Below, one piece after another: positions 43,987 to 53,628 of a stretch of DNA of 64,000 nt. Origin of the DNA: Flavobacterium aciduliphilum (GTDB taxonomy: Bacteria; Bacteroidota; Bacteroidia; Flavobacteriales; Flavobacteriaceae); assembly GCF_003268855.1 (NCBI RefSeq), contig NZ_QLSZ01000011.1, positions 1 to 64,000 on the forward strand, written 5' to 3'. The notes under the pieces are model-generated. The model had not been told where the DNA came from. It saw nothing but the letters and a program-made list of their open reading frames with translations, and searched no databases. The position numbers and the translations under genes are program-made. Positions within the stretch are counted from its first letter, which is position 1, and the number at the start of each line of letters is the position of its first letter.

Positions 43987-44727
43987 ATGAAATTAAGAGC
44001 CGAAAATTTAGTCAAAACTTACAAAGGAAGATCCGTAGTTAAAGGCATTTCCGTCGAAGTTAACCAAGGTGAAATTGTAGGACTTTTGGGACCAAATGGT
44101 GCTGGAAAAACAACTTCTTTTTATATGATTGTTGGATTGGTAAAACCCAATGCAGGAAACATATATCTTGACGACATGAATATCACTGAATATCCGATGT
44201 ATAAAAGAGCACAGAACGGTATAGGATATTTAGCACAAGAGGCTTCTGTTTTTAGAAAACTGAGTATTGAAGACAACATTATGAGTGTCTTACAACTTAC
44301 AAATCTATCAAAAACTGAACAAGAAGCAAAAATGGAAAGTTTGATTGATGAGTTTAGTTTGCAACACATTCGTACCAATCGTGGCGACTTACTTTCGGGT
44401 GGTGAACGAAGACGAACAGAAATAGCCCGTTGTTTGGCTACTGATCCAAAATTCATCCTACTCGATGAGCCTTTTGCAGGAGTCGACCCTGTAGCCGTGG
44501 AAGACATTCAACGTATTGTAGCCCAATTAAAAAATAAAAATATTGGTATCCTAATCACCGATCATAATGTACAAGAAACCCTAGCTATTACCGATAAGAC
44601 GTATCTTATGTTTGAGGGAGGTATTCTAAAAGCAGGTGTCCCTGAGGAATTAGCCGCAGACGAAATGGTTCGAAAAGTATATTTAGGTCAAAATTTTGAA
44701 TTACGAAAAAAGAAATTAGAGTTTTAA
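43987..44727 (+). CDS. lptB: LPS export ABC transporter ATP-binding protein
   Basis: ATPase of the LptB2FG complex that extracts LPS from the inner membrane. 246 residues: Walker A LLGPNGAGKTTSFYMI, Q-loop AQEASVFRKLSI, signature LSGGERRRTEIARCL, Walker B FILLDEPFAGVDPVAVEDI and switch His in LITDHNVQET. The sequence is close to the LptB type throughout. LptF/G is at 18322; kdsD just upstream supplies Kdo synthesis. Confidence 0.95.
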   Translation: MKLRAENLVKTYKGRSVVKGISVEVNQGEIVGLLGPNGAGKTTSFYMIVGLVKPNAGNIYLDDMNITEYPMYKRAQNGIGYLAQEASVFRKLSIEDNIMSVLQLTNLSKTEQEAKMESLIDEFSLQHIRTNRGDLLSGGERRRTEIARCLATDPKFILLDEPFAGVDPVAVEDIQRIVAQLKNKNIGILITDHNVQETLAITDKTYLMFEGGILKAGVPEELAADEMVRKVYLGQNFELRKKKLEF

Positions 44728-44730
44728 TTC

Positions 44731-44946
44731 ATGAAACCTTCGCAAGATCTTTTAGAACAATGGAATAAAGACCCTAATAATTGGAAATGGGGTGTTTTTT
44801 ATTTTAACAAAGAAGATAAACGTATTTTTCCACCCAAAAGAATCCCTTGGATGGGTTGGACAATCAATTTTGCCAATCCGATTTCCATTCTTTTTTTTAT
44901 CCTTATTCTGTCGCTTACTCTTTGTATGATATGGTTCATTCAATAA
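44731..44946 (+). CDS. Small DUF5808-type membrane protein
   Basis: 71 residues. The N-terminal part WNKDPNNWKWGVFYFNKEDK and RIFPPKRIPWMGWTINFANP match the DUF5808 pattern as I remember it (a YFN-x-D-x-R-x-F segment, then GWTxNF). One C-terminal transmembrane helix follows (ISILFFILILSLTLCMIWFI). It starts 3 bp after lptB, so it is part of that operon, and its last 11 bp overlap the end of the convergent GH25 gene. Function unknown. Confidence 0.7.
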   Translation: MKPSQDLLEQWNKDPNNWKWGVFYFNKEDKRIFPPKRIPWMGWTINFANPISILFFILILSLTLCMIWFIQ

Positions 44947-45790
44947 CCTCGTTTGAAATGGTTAAATAGCGAAGCATTTTGGGTGTGCCGTTATAGATAT
45001 TAAGATCTACTTTTGACTCTATCCCATTAATTTTAGCTCGTTCGGTAAATTGCCAAAACAACCAATCTTCTTTGATATTTTCTACAAAAAAATTATAATT
45101 AGCCACCCAAAACGTATACTCTGGGAAGTCGGCTTTAAGAAAATCATTGTAGTATTTTTCTCCTGTATAAATAATGGGGCGTACATGAAAATGGTCATCA
45201 ACTAATTTTAACCATCGTTTTAATCCCACTTTAAAACTATCTATAGATTGATTATCGGGCAATTTTTCAATATCTAAAACTGGAGGCAAATCGCCTTTCG
45301 ACAAATGAACAACTTGAATAAAATTTTTAGCCTGAAGCGTTGAATTTTCATTAGGACGATAATAATGATAGGCGCCTCGAATGAACAGATGCTCTTTTGC
45401 TTGTTGCCAATTTTCGTTAAATAAAGCATCCGTCTTATCAAGACCCGCAGTGGCTCGTATAAAAACAAATTGTAAAGGAAATTGATGCTCTACAGAATCA
45501 ATGGCTTCCCAATGAATCAATCCCTGAAATTGTGACACATCAAATCCGAAAACTAAATCATGATGTGCCTTCAAAATTTGATAAATTCTCGCTTGAGCAA
45601 TTCGTTCTTCTTTATAAGTTTTATCCGACTTAAAACTAAAGTAAAATAATAATGCTTCTTGGTAATGATAGCCTCCAAACGCTAATAATAGCACAGCAAG
45701 AAAAAAAATCCACTTCCAAAAATTAGTCCTCTTTTTTTTCTTGGCGGATTTTCTAGAAACAGACTTTTTCCGATGGGTGCGTAGTGTCAT
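44936..45790 (-). CDS. Membrane-anchored GH25 lysozyme-like hydrolase
   Basis: Hydrolase family 25 cleaves the MurNAc-GlcNAc bond of peptidoglycan. 284 residues. A very basic N-terminus (TLRTHRKKSVSRKSAKKKKR) precedes a transmembrane helix (WIFFLAVLLLAFGGYHY). The GH25 barrel (about 80-275) shows FGFDVSQFQGLIHWEAIDS (catalytic Asp region), FIRATAGLDKTD, PVLDIEKLPD (catalytic Glu region) and FWQFTERAKINGI. It lies 24 bp after pssA. A wall-remodelling role from the inner membrane is inferred. Confidence 0.9.
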   Translation of the reverse strand: MTLRTHRKKSVSRKSAKKKKRTNFWKWIFFLAVLLLAFGGYHYQEALLFYFSFKSDKTYKEERIAQARIYQILKAHHDLVFGFDVSQFQGLIHWEAIDSVEHQFPLQFVFIRATAGLDKTDALFNENWQQAKEHLFIRGAYHYYRPNENSTLQAKNFIQVVHLSKGDLPPVLDIEKLPDNQSIDSFKVGLKRWLKLVDDHFHVRPIIYTGEKYYNDFLKADFPEYTFWVANYNFFVENIKEDWLFWQFTERAKINGIESKVDLNIYNGTPKMLRYLTISNEVIE

Positions 45791-45814
45791 AAAGCAAAAA
45801 TTGTTTCATCCTAA

Positions 45815-46519
45815 CTACTTTTTGACCCAAAAATTATGTCCTATTGATATCAAAACATACGACAGAATAATCAAAGGAATAGAAAGAAATTGAAGCGTTC
45901 CTATCATGAGTATGGAACCTAGTACGAATCCTGTTTGTAACTTATACTTTGACACACTAAAATTTTTAATTTTTAGTGAAAATAAAGGAATCTCAGCATT
46001 CATAACGAAAGCACTTAAAAGAGTTATAAAAAGTAATACCCAGGTTATACTTAACAATTCACTAAGAAACAAAAAATGGCATTCTTCAATTACCAAAGGA
46101 AGACTCATAATAAATAACGTATTGGCTGGCGTGGGAAGTCCAATAAAAGAATCCGATTGTCGTGTATCGATATTAAAATTGGCCAATCGGTAACACGCAC
46201 CTAGTGTAATAATAAATCCTAGATAAGGAAGATATTCGAATCCACCTTGATTGTTCTGTAGCAACATTTTGAACATGACAAAACCAGGAGCCACCCCACT
46301 TGTAACCATATCTGCTAATGAATCTAATTGAACCCCTAGTGGTCCAGAAACTCCAAATTTTCGCGCAAAGAAACCATCAAAAAAATCAAAGAAAATTCCC
46401 AAACAAACAAAAGAAAAACCAATTAGAAATTTTGACTCTGATACAAAAACTAAGGCAATACAACCACAAAATAAGTTGAGTAGCGTGAGTAGATTGGGAA
46501 TATGTTTCTTGATTTTCAT
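45815..46519 (-). CDS. pssA: CDP-diacylglycerol--serine O-phosphatidyltransferase
   Basis: Makes phosphatidylserine, precursor of phosphatidylethanolamine. 234 residues from MKIKKHIPNLLTLLNLFCGC (46519); a longer start at 46564 would lie upstream of the TACATTTG promoter element. The CDP-alcohol phosphotransferase motif is visible as FFDFFDGFFARKFG followed by GVQLDSLADMV (D-G-x2-A-R, G-x3-D-x3-D). Several membrane helices follow. It appears to lead the GH25 gene. Confidence 0.94.
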   Translation of the reverse strand: MKIKKHIPNLLTLLNLFCGCIALVFVSESKFLIGFSFVCLGIFFDFFDGFFARKFGVSGPLGVQLDSLADMVTSGVAPGFVMFKMLLQNNQGGFEYLPYLGFIITLGACYRLANFNIDTRQSDSFIGLPTPANTLFIMSLPLVIEECHFLFLSELLSITWVLLFITLLSAFVMNAEIPLFSLKIKNFSVSKYKLQTGFVLGSILMIGTLQFLSIPLIILSYVLISIGHNFWVKK

Positions 46520-46538
46520 CTTTATTAATTTCAAAATG

Positions 46539-46546
46539 CAAATGTA
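46539..46546 (-). promoter_or_regulatory. pssA -7 element TACATTTG
   Basis: A full TAnnTTTG match on the minus strand, 19 bases before the pssA ATG at 46519. Confidence 0.55.
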
Positions 46547-46614
46547 GTACAATAGTTTATACAATAAAGCGTTTCATATTAATTGATTTAATGAAATATC
46601 ATGAATAAAATTTC

Positions 46615-46622
46615 TATTTTTG
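46615..46622 (+). promoter_or_regulatory. -7 element TATTTTTG for the PorV/PorQ-like gene
   Basis: A full TAnnTTTG match, 15 bases before the TTG start at 46638; a very short leader is implied. Confidence 0.5.
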
Positions 46623-46637
46623 AAAAAATAAATTGTC

Positions 46638-47705
46638 TTGAAAAAAAATCTTTTTGTCTTTCTTTTATTTAGTTGTTTTTTAACTCACAGTCAAACCATT
46701 AGAAAATATTCTAATGAATTTATGAATATTGGAGTGGATGCGGCAGCTATGGGAATGTCAAATGCAGCAGTCGCTAATACGAATGATGTTAATGCTTGTT
46801 ATTGGAATCCGGCCGGTTTGATTGGTCTTGAAGATAGTCAAGCTGCATTGATGCATGCAAGTTATTTTGCAAACATTGCCCAATATGATTATGTTGCCTT
46901 TGCAAAACCCATTGACGATGAAAGTGCTTGGGGAATGTCTTTAATCCGATTTGGAGTGGATGATATTTTAAATACAACCCAGCTTATTGATGCCAACGGA
47001 ACCATAGATTACAATAGGATTAGTAAATTCTCTACTGCCGATTATGGAATGACTTTTTCTTACGCCAGAAAACTAAAATTACCTGGTTTTCAATATGGTG
47101 TCAACACAAAAGTAATTCGACGTATCATTGGAAATTTTGCAAGTTCATGGGGATTCGGATTCGATGTGGGTTTCCAATTTGAAAAAAATGATTGGCATTT
47201 CGGACTCATGCTACGCGATATTACAACCACATATAATGTGTGGAATATTAATGAAGATGAATTTAACAGCATCAAAGGCGCAGTAGCTGGACAAAATCAG
47301 GATTTACCACAAAGTACTGAAATCACGCTTCCAAAAGCACAACTTGGTCTTTCTAAAAAATTTGAATTTCACAATGAAACTAGTTTGTTAGCTTCTGGAA
47401 ACTTAAACATGCAATTTTCTAAAACAAATGATATTTTTGCTACAGATGTGGTGAGTATTGACCCTGCCCTTGGTTTTGAGTATGGTTATACAGATTTAGT
47501 GTTTCTCAGAGCAGGTGTAGGAAACTTTCAAACTGTAACTCAAATTGATAATTCTAAAAAAATCGGATTCCAACCCAATATAGGTTTGGGATTTAAGTAT
47601 CGAGGCATTCAAGTAGATTATGCCTTAACCGATTTGGGCAATCAAAGTGCGGCATTATATTCTAATATCTTCTCTTTAAAAGTTGATTTAAGTATTTTTA
47701 GGTAA
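46638..47705 (+). CDS. PorV/PorQ-family outer-membrane barrel protein
   Basis: 355 residues with a signal peptide (KNLFVFLLFSCFLTHSQ) beginning at a TTG codon. The start of the mature part, NIGVDAAAMGMSNAAVANTN followed by DVNACYWNPAGLIGL, is the hallmark of the PorV/PorQ/UPF0164 barrels related to FadL. In T9SS, PorV shuttles cargo from the translocon; this copy may be such a component or an unrelated paralogue. The rest is strand-rich and ends in SNIFSLKVDLSIFR. The Lnb-like gene follows 8 bp downstream. Confidence 0.85.
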   Translation: MKKNLFVFLLFSCFLTHSQTIRKYSNEFMNIGVDAAAMGMSNAAVANTNDVNACYWNPAGLIGLEDSQAALMHASYFANIAQYDYVAFAKPIDDESAWGMSLIRFGVDDILNTTQLIDANGTIDYNRISKFSTADYGMTFSYARKLKLPGFQYGVNTKVIRRIIGNFASSWGFGFDVGFQFEKNDWHFGLMLRDITTTYNVWNINEDEFNSIKGAVAGQNQDLPQSTEITLPKAQLGLSKKFEFHNETSLLASGNLNMQFSKTNDIFATDVVSIDPALGFEYGYTDLVFLRAGVGNFQTVTQIDNSKKIGFQPNIGLGFKYRGIQVDYALTDLGNQSAALYSNIFSLKVDLSIFR

Positions 47706-47713
47706 TTATTCCC

Positions 47714-48808
47714 ATGAAAAAAAAACTGTTTTTAATTCTATTTTTTACTGCAATATTTGGTTATTCTCAAAACGAACTATTATCAAGTGAGGCTTCTGTT
47801 AGTGTCTTTACTTGTGGTAGAGGTAATGAATTGTATACTACATTTGGACACACCGCCATACGAATCAAAGACGACATAAATCACTTGGACGTTGTATATA
47901 ATTATGGCGCATTCGACTTTAGCACGCCTAATTTTTACTTGAAATTTGTAAAAGGGGATTTACAATATTTTATAAATGTAACTAGTTATACAGATTTTAT
48001 TGCTGAATACGAATACGAACACAGAGAAGTACTCGAACAAACCCTCAACATTCCACTATCCAAAAAACAAGAACTTTTTAACCTCTTGAATAAATCTCTA
48101 TATTCTGAAGAACGTTATTATACCTATAAATTTATTGACCGAAATTGTACTACTATGGTAGTTGAAAAAATCAATACTATTATAGGGAAAAAACTCTTGA
48201 AAAAAGTAGATGACACTTCTATTTCGTATCGAGCTCTTTTATACCCTTATTTTGAAAATCATTTTTACTATAAATTGGGAATTAATATCATTTTTGGTTT
48301 GAAAACCGACGCTAAAGCTGAAAAATTATTTTTACCCATCGAATTGATGTATAGTCTTGACAAAGCTACATTAGGAGGGAAACCACTCGTTTCACATAAA
48401 CAGATTTTAGTTCCTGGAAAAGCATTACCACATGAATTTTCCTTTATCAACAGCATTTATTTCATCATTATTTTACTGATTAGTATAATTGCAACCAACA
48501 ACAAACCCATCTATTTTGGTTATTTAACATTCGCAGGAATCTTGGGATTATTCTTGTCTCTTGTCGGTTTATATTCTTTACATCAGGAAGTGCTATGGAA
48601 TTATAACATACTCATATTTAACCCATTATTTATATTTCTGCCTTATTTAAAAAATCAAAAAAGAAAACGCTTGATTCAATTTCTATCAGCTTTGTTAGTG
48701 ATTTACGTAGTGATTATGATTCCTAAACCCGATTTCTTTTTACTACTCCCTTTTATTGTTACCCATTTCCTTATTTTATTCAAAATTTACAAAAAGGATA
48801 TCATCTAA
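47714..48808 (+). CDS. Lnb/DUF4105-family membrane protein
   Basis: 364 residues. Signal (KKLFLILFFTAIFGYSQ), a periplasmic domain (about 20-235) and about five C-terminal membrane helices (from FINSIYFIIILLISIIATNN). The domain has a His in NELYTTFGHTAIRIKDD and a Cys in KFIDRNCTTMVVEKIN, the likely catalytic pair of this family. Members formerly called DUF4105 include Lnb, the lipoprotein N-acyltransferase reported in Bacteroides that replaces Lnt. Assignment here rests on these motifs and topology. It would complete triacylation of the many lipoproteins. Confidence 0.75.
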   Translation: MKKKLFLILFFTAIFGYSQNELLSSEASVSVFTCGRGNELYTTFGHTAIRIKDDINHLDVVYNYGAFDFSTPNFYLKFVKGDLQYFINVTSYTDFIAEYEYEHREVLEQTLNIPLSKKQELFNLLNKSLYSEERYYTYKFIDRNCTTMVVEKINTIIGKKLLKKVDDTSISYRALLYPYFENHFYYKLGINIIFGLKTDAKAEKLFLPIELMYSLDKATLGGKPLVSHKQILVPGKALPHEFSFINSIYFIIILLISIIATNNKPIYFGYLTFAGILGLFLSLVGLYSLHQEVLWNYNILIFNPLFIFLPYLKNQKRKRLIQFLSALLVIYVVIMIPKPDFFLLLPFIVTHFLILFKIYKKDII

Positions 48809-48812
48809 AGAA

Positions 48813-50210
48813 TTATTGACCTCTGTAAAAAAGAACCGTACTAATCGTTTTAATGATAATATTTATATCTAGGAAAATACTTCTGTGCTTGATATAATAC
48901 AAGTCGTATTGCAGTTTTACCAAGCTATCATCTATTGAATCGCCATAAGAATAATTCACCTGTGCCCATCCAGTTAATCCAGGTTTAATTACATGTCTCG
49001 TTTCATAAAAAGGCATAACTTCAGCAATTTCATTCACAAAAACAGGTCTTTCGGGTCTAGGGCCAATAATCGACATATCTCCTTTTAGAATGTTTATAAA
49101 TTGAGGAAATTCGTCGAGTCTAGTTTTACGTAAAAATTTACCAAAAGGGGTTATTCTAACATCATTAACACTTGTAAATACAGCACCATTAACTTCAGCA
49201 TTCTCAATCATAGTTCGGTATTTATAGATTTTGAATACTATCCCGTTTTTGCCAACACGTTCTTGAGTATATATTAAATTCCCTTTATTTCCTATCACAT
49301 TTCCTATCAAAATAATTGGAAAGAAAAGTAAACCAAAAGATAATCCTATTAAAGAAAAAATAATATCTGCAATACGAGTTGCTAATAAATAAAGATGGTT
49401 TTGATTACTTCTGCTAAACGGAAAATATCTATAAAAATCTCGAGATACATAATGCACGGGGATACGTTGGGTAATCAACTCGTAGGCTTGAGAGTATTCC
49501 CGAATGATAAATCCATTTTCTAAAAGATGAATAAGCTGATTGTATAATGACACTGTTATAATTTCAGTCTTTTGAGAAGCTATTAAAATTTCAGATATGG
49601 AATGTGTAAGCACAAAATGCTTTAAATCAATTGGATTAATATATTTTATTGATTTAGATTTGATACCTTTGATTTTATCTTCCCCTTCAGAACTTACATA
49701 ACCAACAATTTTATAATGTGGGTCGGCTTTTTCTATATCTTTAATAAGTTCGACTAATTGACCTTTATCACAAACTAAAACCACATTTTTTTCAAATCGA
49801 TGAGATGCTAAAAAATTTACGTAAAATATTCGCCACAACAACAACGCCAGTAATATAGCACCATAAAAAAACACAATTTGAAGTCTATTGGAAGGCAGTT
49901 CAGGTGTATAAATTGGCGTTAATAAATAAAATAAAACGGTAGTAGAAGTAGTTAATATGATGCTTTTTATGATTTGCGATTGATTACTAGCAATTTGCAA
50001 ATTATACATTTCAAAAACAGAACCAAAAATATTTAAATATAAAGCCAGTACTAGTATCCAATAATAATTTGAAGCTGAAAAAGTAAAGTATTTGAAATTA
50101 AATACTGAACTAATTACAAATAGAGAGACTAAAACAAATACCACATCAAATAACTTGAGTAATACTTTTCGTTCAGAAACTTCAAAATGTATATTTTTAT
50201 TATTGTTCAT
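48813..50210 (-). CDS. Polyprenyl glycosylphosphotransferase (WcaJ-like priming enzyme)
   Basis: Starts a glycan by moving a sugar-1-phosphate, often glucose, to undecaprenyl phosphate. 465 residues: four to five N-terminal helices, a CoA-binding-like middle domain (VVLVCDKGQLVELIKDIEKA) and the C-terminal transferase domain (about 265-460). That domain has one more membrane segment, KIYKYRTMIENAEVNG, KTRLDEFPQFINILKGDMS, IGPRPERPVFVNEIAE and KPGLTGWAQVNYSYGDS. It is last in the glycan operon; the other priming enzyme is at 62589. Confidence 0.93.
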   Translation of the reverse strand: MNNNKNIHFEVSERKVLLKLFDVVFVLVSLFVISSVFNFKYFTFSASNYYWILVLALYLNIFGSVFEMYNLQIASNQSQIIKSIILTTSTTVLFYLLTPIYTPELPSNRLQIVFFYGAILLALLLWRIFYVNFLASHRFEKNVVLVCDKGQLVELIKDIEKADPHYKIVGYVSSEGEDKIKGIKSKSIKYINPIDLKHFVLTHSISEILIASQKTEIITVSLYNQLIHLLENGFIIREYSQAYELITQRIPVHYVSRDFYRYFPFSRSNQNHLYLLATRIADIIFSLIGLSFGLLFFPIILIGNVIGNKGNLIYTQERVGKNGIVFKIYKYRTMIENAEVNGAVFTSVNDVRITPFGKFLRKTRLDEFPQFINILKGDMSIIGPRPERPVFVNEIAEVMPFYETRHVIKPGLTGWAQVNYSYGDSIDDSLVKLQYDLYYIKHRSIFLDINIIIKTISTVLFYRGQ

Positions 50211-50232
50211 TCTTAAAACAATTTAAAATTCA

Positions 50233-51246
50233 TTATTTTAAAATATCAAACCATTGAGACTTAATAACATCAATATCATATTTTTCGACATATTTTCTAG
50301 CATTTAATGACAACTCGTAAAATAAATCTTTGTTTGTACATAAATTTTTAATTGAAGTAACCATAGCTTCAACATCATTATCATCAACAAGTATACCATT
50401 ATAGTCTTTTTTTACTAGAAAAGGAATCCCTCCTACATTTGTAGATACCACTACTAACCCCAACGCCATGGCTTCCATGACACTAACGGGCATGTTATCA
50501 AAATGAGTTGTATTTAGAAAAATGTCATACTCTTTTGACAACTCTATCCATTCTTCTTTTTCTAATTTCCCTGTAAATTGAACATTCACACCTAATTCTT
50601 GAGCAAAATTCATACATTCTTCAATAATGTTTTCTTTATCAGGCCCAACCATACAAAGTTCAGAATTTGGAAACACCTTCTTAATTTCAAAAAATACTTG
50701 AATAGCCATTTTAGGATTATATATTTCAGAAAAAGAACGAACCCACAATAATTTTGGTTCTAAAACATTCCTTTTTAAAAAAGCGTAGTGTTTTAATTCA
50801 ATTGTATTAGGAATATACACAATGTTTCTCGGATATTTTTCTGAAAATGCATTAAACAAATAATCTGATGGAACGCATATTTTATAAGCATTCTTAAAAA
50901 TTAAATCACATAAAAAAGGATTGTTTTCTAATCTTCTTGGTAAATCACCTCCATGTAATTTGGGCAAATATTTCAATCCTAATACTCTACACATCTGACT
51001 TATAATAAAAGCATACCAAAAATTATAAGTACTATAAGTATCAATAAAAACATAATCGTATTTTCTGTAGATTTTAAGTGTTGTTACCATCATATCCAAC
51101 ATACGAACAATTTTGTTTTTGCATGAAGAAGCATAATATACTTTGTAGCCATGCTCTTCTAAAAACGAGCCCAATGTTTCAATGGCTGTTAAAGTATTCC
51201 CATGTTTTGATAACTTATTTCCAATATATAGTATTGTCTTACTCAT
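50233..51246 (-). CDS. Glycosyltransferase family 4
   Basis: 337 residues of the GT-B fold: NKLSKHGNTLTAIETLGSFL at the N-terminus, LPKLHGGDLPRRLENNPFLC in the middle and the nucleotide-sugar part LEPKLLWVRSFSEIYNPKMA, VQFTGKLEKEEWIELSKEYD and MPVSVMEAMALGLVVVSTNV (E-x7-E region). Adds a sugar to the lipid-linked glycan at the cytoplasmic side; donor and linkage unknown. Overlaps the polymerase gene by 8 bp. Confidence 0.9.
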   Translation of the reverse strand: MSKTILYIGNKLSKHGNTLTAIETLGSFLEEHGYKVYYASSCKNKIVRMLDMMVTTLKIYRKYDYVFIDTYSTYNFWYAFIISQMCRVLGLKYLPKLHGGDLPRRLENNPFLCDLIFKNAYKICVPSDYLFNAFSEKYPRNIVYIPNTIELKHYAFLKRNVLEPKLLWVRSFSEIYNPKMAIQVFFEIKKVFPNSELCMVGPDKENIIEECMNFAQELGVNVQFTGKLEKEEWIELSKEYDIFLNTTHFDNMPVSVMEAMALGLVVVSTNVGGIPFLVKKDYNGILVDDNDVEAMVTSIKNLCTNKDLFYELSLNARKYVEKYDIDVIKSQWFDILK

Positions 51247-52555
51247 TAAAATGAACTTTTAACAAAGATAATGCATAAACAAACGATGGAGCTGCAATTC
51301 GCATGGCAGCATGATTAATGGTTAACAGCCAAAACAACAAAAAACTTAACATATAAACATGTTGTCTATTATCTAAAAAAAGGAAAATGGGTGTAAACAA
51401 TAATATTAAAAGTGCTAGTATTCCTAATGCTCCATGCTCTGCCATCATTCTTGTTATTTCATTGTGGGATGCAATTGCTTCACCAGAAACATCTCTTCTC
51501 AATTCCAATCCTTTTGCTACTCCAATACCAAAAAATGGGTGCTCAAGAAATGAATTGATTTCAAATTCAGCAATCACTTCCCTTCCTGACAAATTACTCT
51601 CTTTCGTCCTACCCATAGCATCTTGATTGGCGTATCTTTTTGTCATTAAACCACCTGTTTGGTATTCGCTAAAACTAAATATCAATATAAATGCAGTAAT
51701 AAAAATTCCAAAAAAATAATTTAACTTAAGTTTTTGCTTCGTATAAAAATACACAAAACACGACAAGACGACAAACATAACAAAACCAGTAATCATACCT
51801 CCTCTAGAAAATGTAACTAACCCTCTATAAGTCATCAATAAACCTAATGACAAGTTAATAATAAATAACAAACGGGTTGAAGAAGCAAATAACAATCTAG
51901 AAAAAAAAACAAACATTCCCAAACCTAAAATTGTTGCCACCTGATTGGGACCAAAACCACCTGATGTTTCAACATTTGAGGCATTACCTGTAAGTACAGA
52001 TTTCAAATCTGGAATATAAAGAGTTATATAAATTGCACAAGAAATAATTGGCAACCCTATTAGCAATAGAATGTTATTTAATTCGTTTATCGAAATTTTT
52101 CTATTATAGGTATATAAAGAGGCTACCCCTAAAGAAACTGGACCAGAAATATTAAAAATAATTGTTTTCCGTATCTCAGTTCCAAAATCAAGTGTCTCCA
52201 TGGCGATAAAAACGCCTGGTATTAATAGTATTAAGAATATCCAATAGGATAAAGCATTTTTTGAAAATCCGCTGTATAACATCCCAATGATTGTAAAAAT
52301 AATCACTCCATATTTTCCAAATTCATACAAAATCCCCCCTTCAGTCATCCTTAAAAAAACTTCTGATCCAACTATATAAGCTGCGGCATATAAAACTTCA
52401 TTATTTCTATTCTTAGTCTTAATTACAAAATAAAAACTAACTATAAAAATAAGTATTGTATATATAACAGATAATCTCGGATTATTAAAAATAATAAAAC
52501 CGAGAATAACATGTATGAACACAAGTATAAAATAATTTTTTTCCTTTAATAACAT
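51239..52555 (-). CDS. O-antigen ligase/polymerase (Wzy/WaaL family)
   Basis: 438 residues with about 11-12 membrane helices and a larger periplasmic loop (about 290-365) holding GRTKESNLSGREVIAEFEIN and GIGVAKGLELRRDVSGEAIA, then SHNEITRMMAEHGALGILAL. The HNE and Arg motifs are typical of the O-antigen ligase family. Given the Wzy-dependent context (two priming enzymes, many glycosyltransferases) it is more likely a polymerase than the WaaL ligase, but sequence alone does not decide. Shares one base with the next gene upstream. Confidence 0.88.
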   Translation of the reverse strand: MLLKEKNYFILVFIHVILGFIIFNNPRLSVIYTILIFIVSFYFVIKTKNRNNEVLYAAAYIVGSEVFLRMTEGGILYEFGKYGVIIFTIIGMLYSGFSKNALSYWIFLILLIPGVFIAMETLDFGTEIRKTIIFNISGPVSLGVASLYTYNRKISINELNNILLLIGLPIISCAIYITLYIPDLKSVLTGNASNVETSGGFGPNQVATILGLGMFVFFSRLLFASSTRLLFIINLSLGLLMTYRGLVTFSRGGMITGFVMFVVLSCFVYFYTKQKLKLNYFFGIFITAFILIFSFSEYQTGGLMTKRYANQDAMGRTKESNLSGREVIAEFEINSFLEHPFFGIGVAKGLELRRDVSGEAIASHNEITRMMAEHGALGILALLILLFTPIFLFLDNRQHVYMLSFLLFWLLTINHAAMRIAAPSFVYALSLLKVHFNE

Positions 52556-53628
52556 TACAACGAATTAATCCAAGTGAGATATTTTTTAAGTACAGCTTGT
52601 TCTGAATGATGTTCATTAATGGTTTGATTCAAAGCTTTTCCTATGTTTTGACGCAAATCAGGATTTTCTATTAATTGCACTAAATTAGTATAAAAAGTTT
52701 GAACATCTTCTTTAGAAACCAAAAAACCGTTATTTCCCTTTTTAACGATTAAAGGAATTTCACCTACATCTGTAGAAACTACAGCTTTATTACACAAGCC
52801 AAATTCTAATAAAGCTACTGGCAATCCCTCAGACAACGAAGTTATTATAGCAATTTCAGCTTGATTAATTATAGAGAATGTATCTTGTTTTGATCCATAA
52901 ATAAAAACATGTTCTTCAAGTCTTTTAGAATTAATTGATTGTTTTAGTTTAGTACTATAATCGTCATTAAAATCTTTCCCAACTAGATGAAAAGTCCAAT
53001 CAGGATGTGATGCTTTTAACATTTCTGATACTTCTAACAGAAAAAAATGATTTTTTTGGTATCGTAAATTAGCCAAACACAATATTTGTTTTCCTGGATT
53101 TCCTTTTAAGACAGTGATTCCTAACTCATCTCTATTTAAAGTCGTGAAATTGGGTAAATAAATAATATTCTGGCACCATAATTTATTTTGTGCCCATTTC
53201 TTAAGGTAATCATTAACTACTATAATTCCAGAAAAAAAAGAAGATGCAATTTTAGTTACAAAAGTCCTTTGAGGTGAGATAAATTCACTTAAACCATTAT
53301 GATCGTGCCAAACGACCTTAATTTTTGGTAAAACTAATTTGAGTAAAAATGCAGTAAAAAAAGAACTGCTATGAGGTTGGACTATTTCAATACCATGAAC
53401 AACACAATATTTGCGTAATCTAGCAATCGAAAAAACATCAAGAACACTTTTTCTATGAAGATAGAAATAATGAACACTATCGTTGATTTGAGACTTTAAC
53501 GCACCTTCTTTTCGCGTTGAAACTATAGCCGAAAATTCAACCTCTTTTGACAAGGCATTAGCATAATTTACAGCCATTTTCTCAGCGCCTCCAATATCTA
53601 GGGAGTCTATCATTTGCAATATCCTCAT
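52555..53628 (-). CDS. Glycosyltransferase family 4
   Basis: 357 residues. The N-terminus MIDSLDIGGAEKMAVNYANA (GGAE motif) is typical of GT4. The donor-binding half has GNPGKQILCLANLRYQKNHF, VFIYGSKQDTFSIINQAEIA and SLSEGLPVALLEFGLCNKAV (the E-x7-E region in reduced form). Overlaps its neighbour upstream by 4 bp. Sugar specificity is unknown. Confidence 0.9.
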   Translation of the reverse strand: MRILQMIDSLDIGGAEKMAVNYANALSKEVEFSAIVSTRKEGALKSQINDSVHYFYLHRKSVLDVFSIARLRKYCVVHGIEIVQPHSSSFFTAFLLKLVLPKIKVVWHDHNGLSEFISPQRTFVTKIASSFFSGIIVVNDYLKKWAQNKLWCQNIIYLPNFTTLNRDELGITVLKGNPGKQILCLANLRYQKNHFFLLEVSEMLKASHPDWTFHLVGKDFNDDYSTKLKQSINSKRLEEHVFIYGSKQDTFSIINQAEIAIITSLSEGLPVALLEFGLCNKAVVSTDVGEIPLIVKKGNNGFLVSKEDVQTFYTNLVQLIENPDLRQNIGKALNQTINEHHSEQAVLKKYLTWINSL

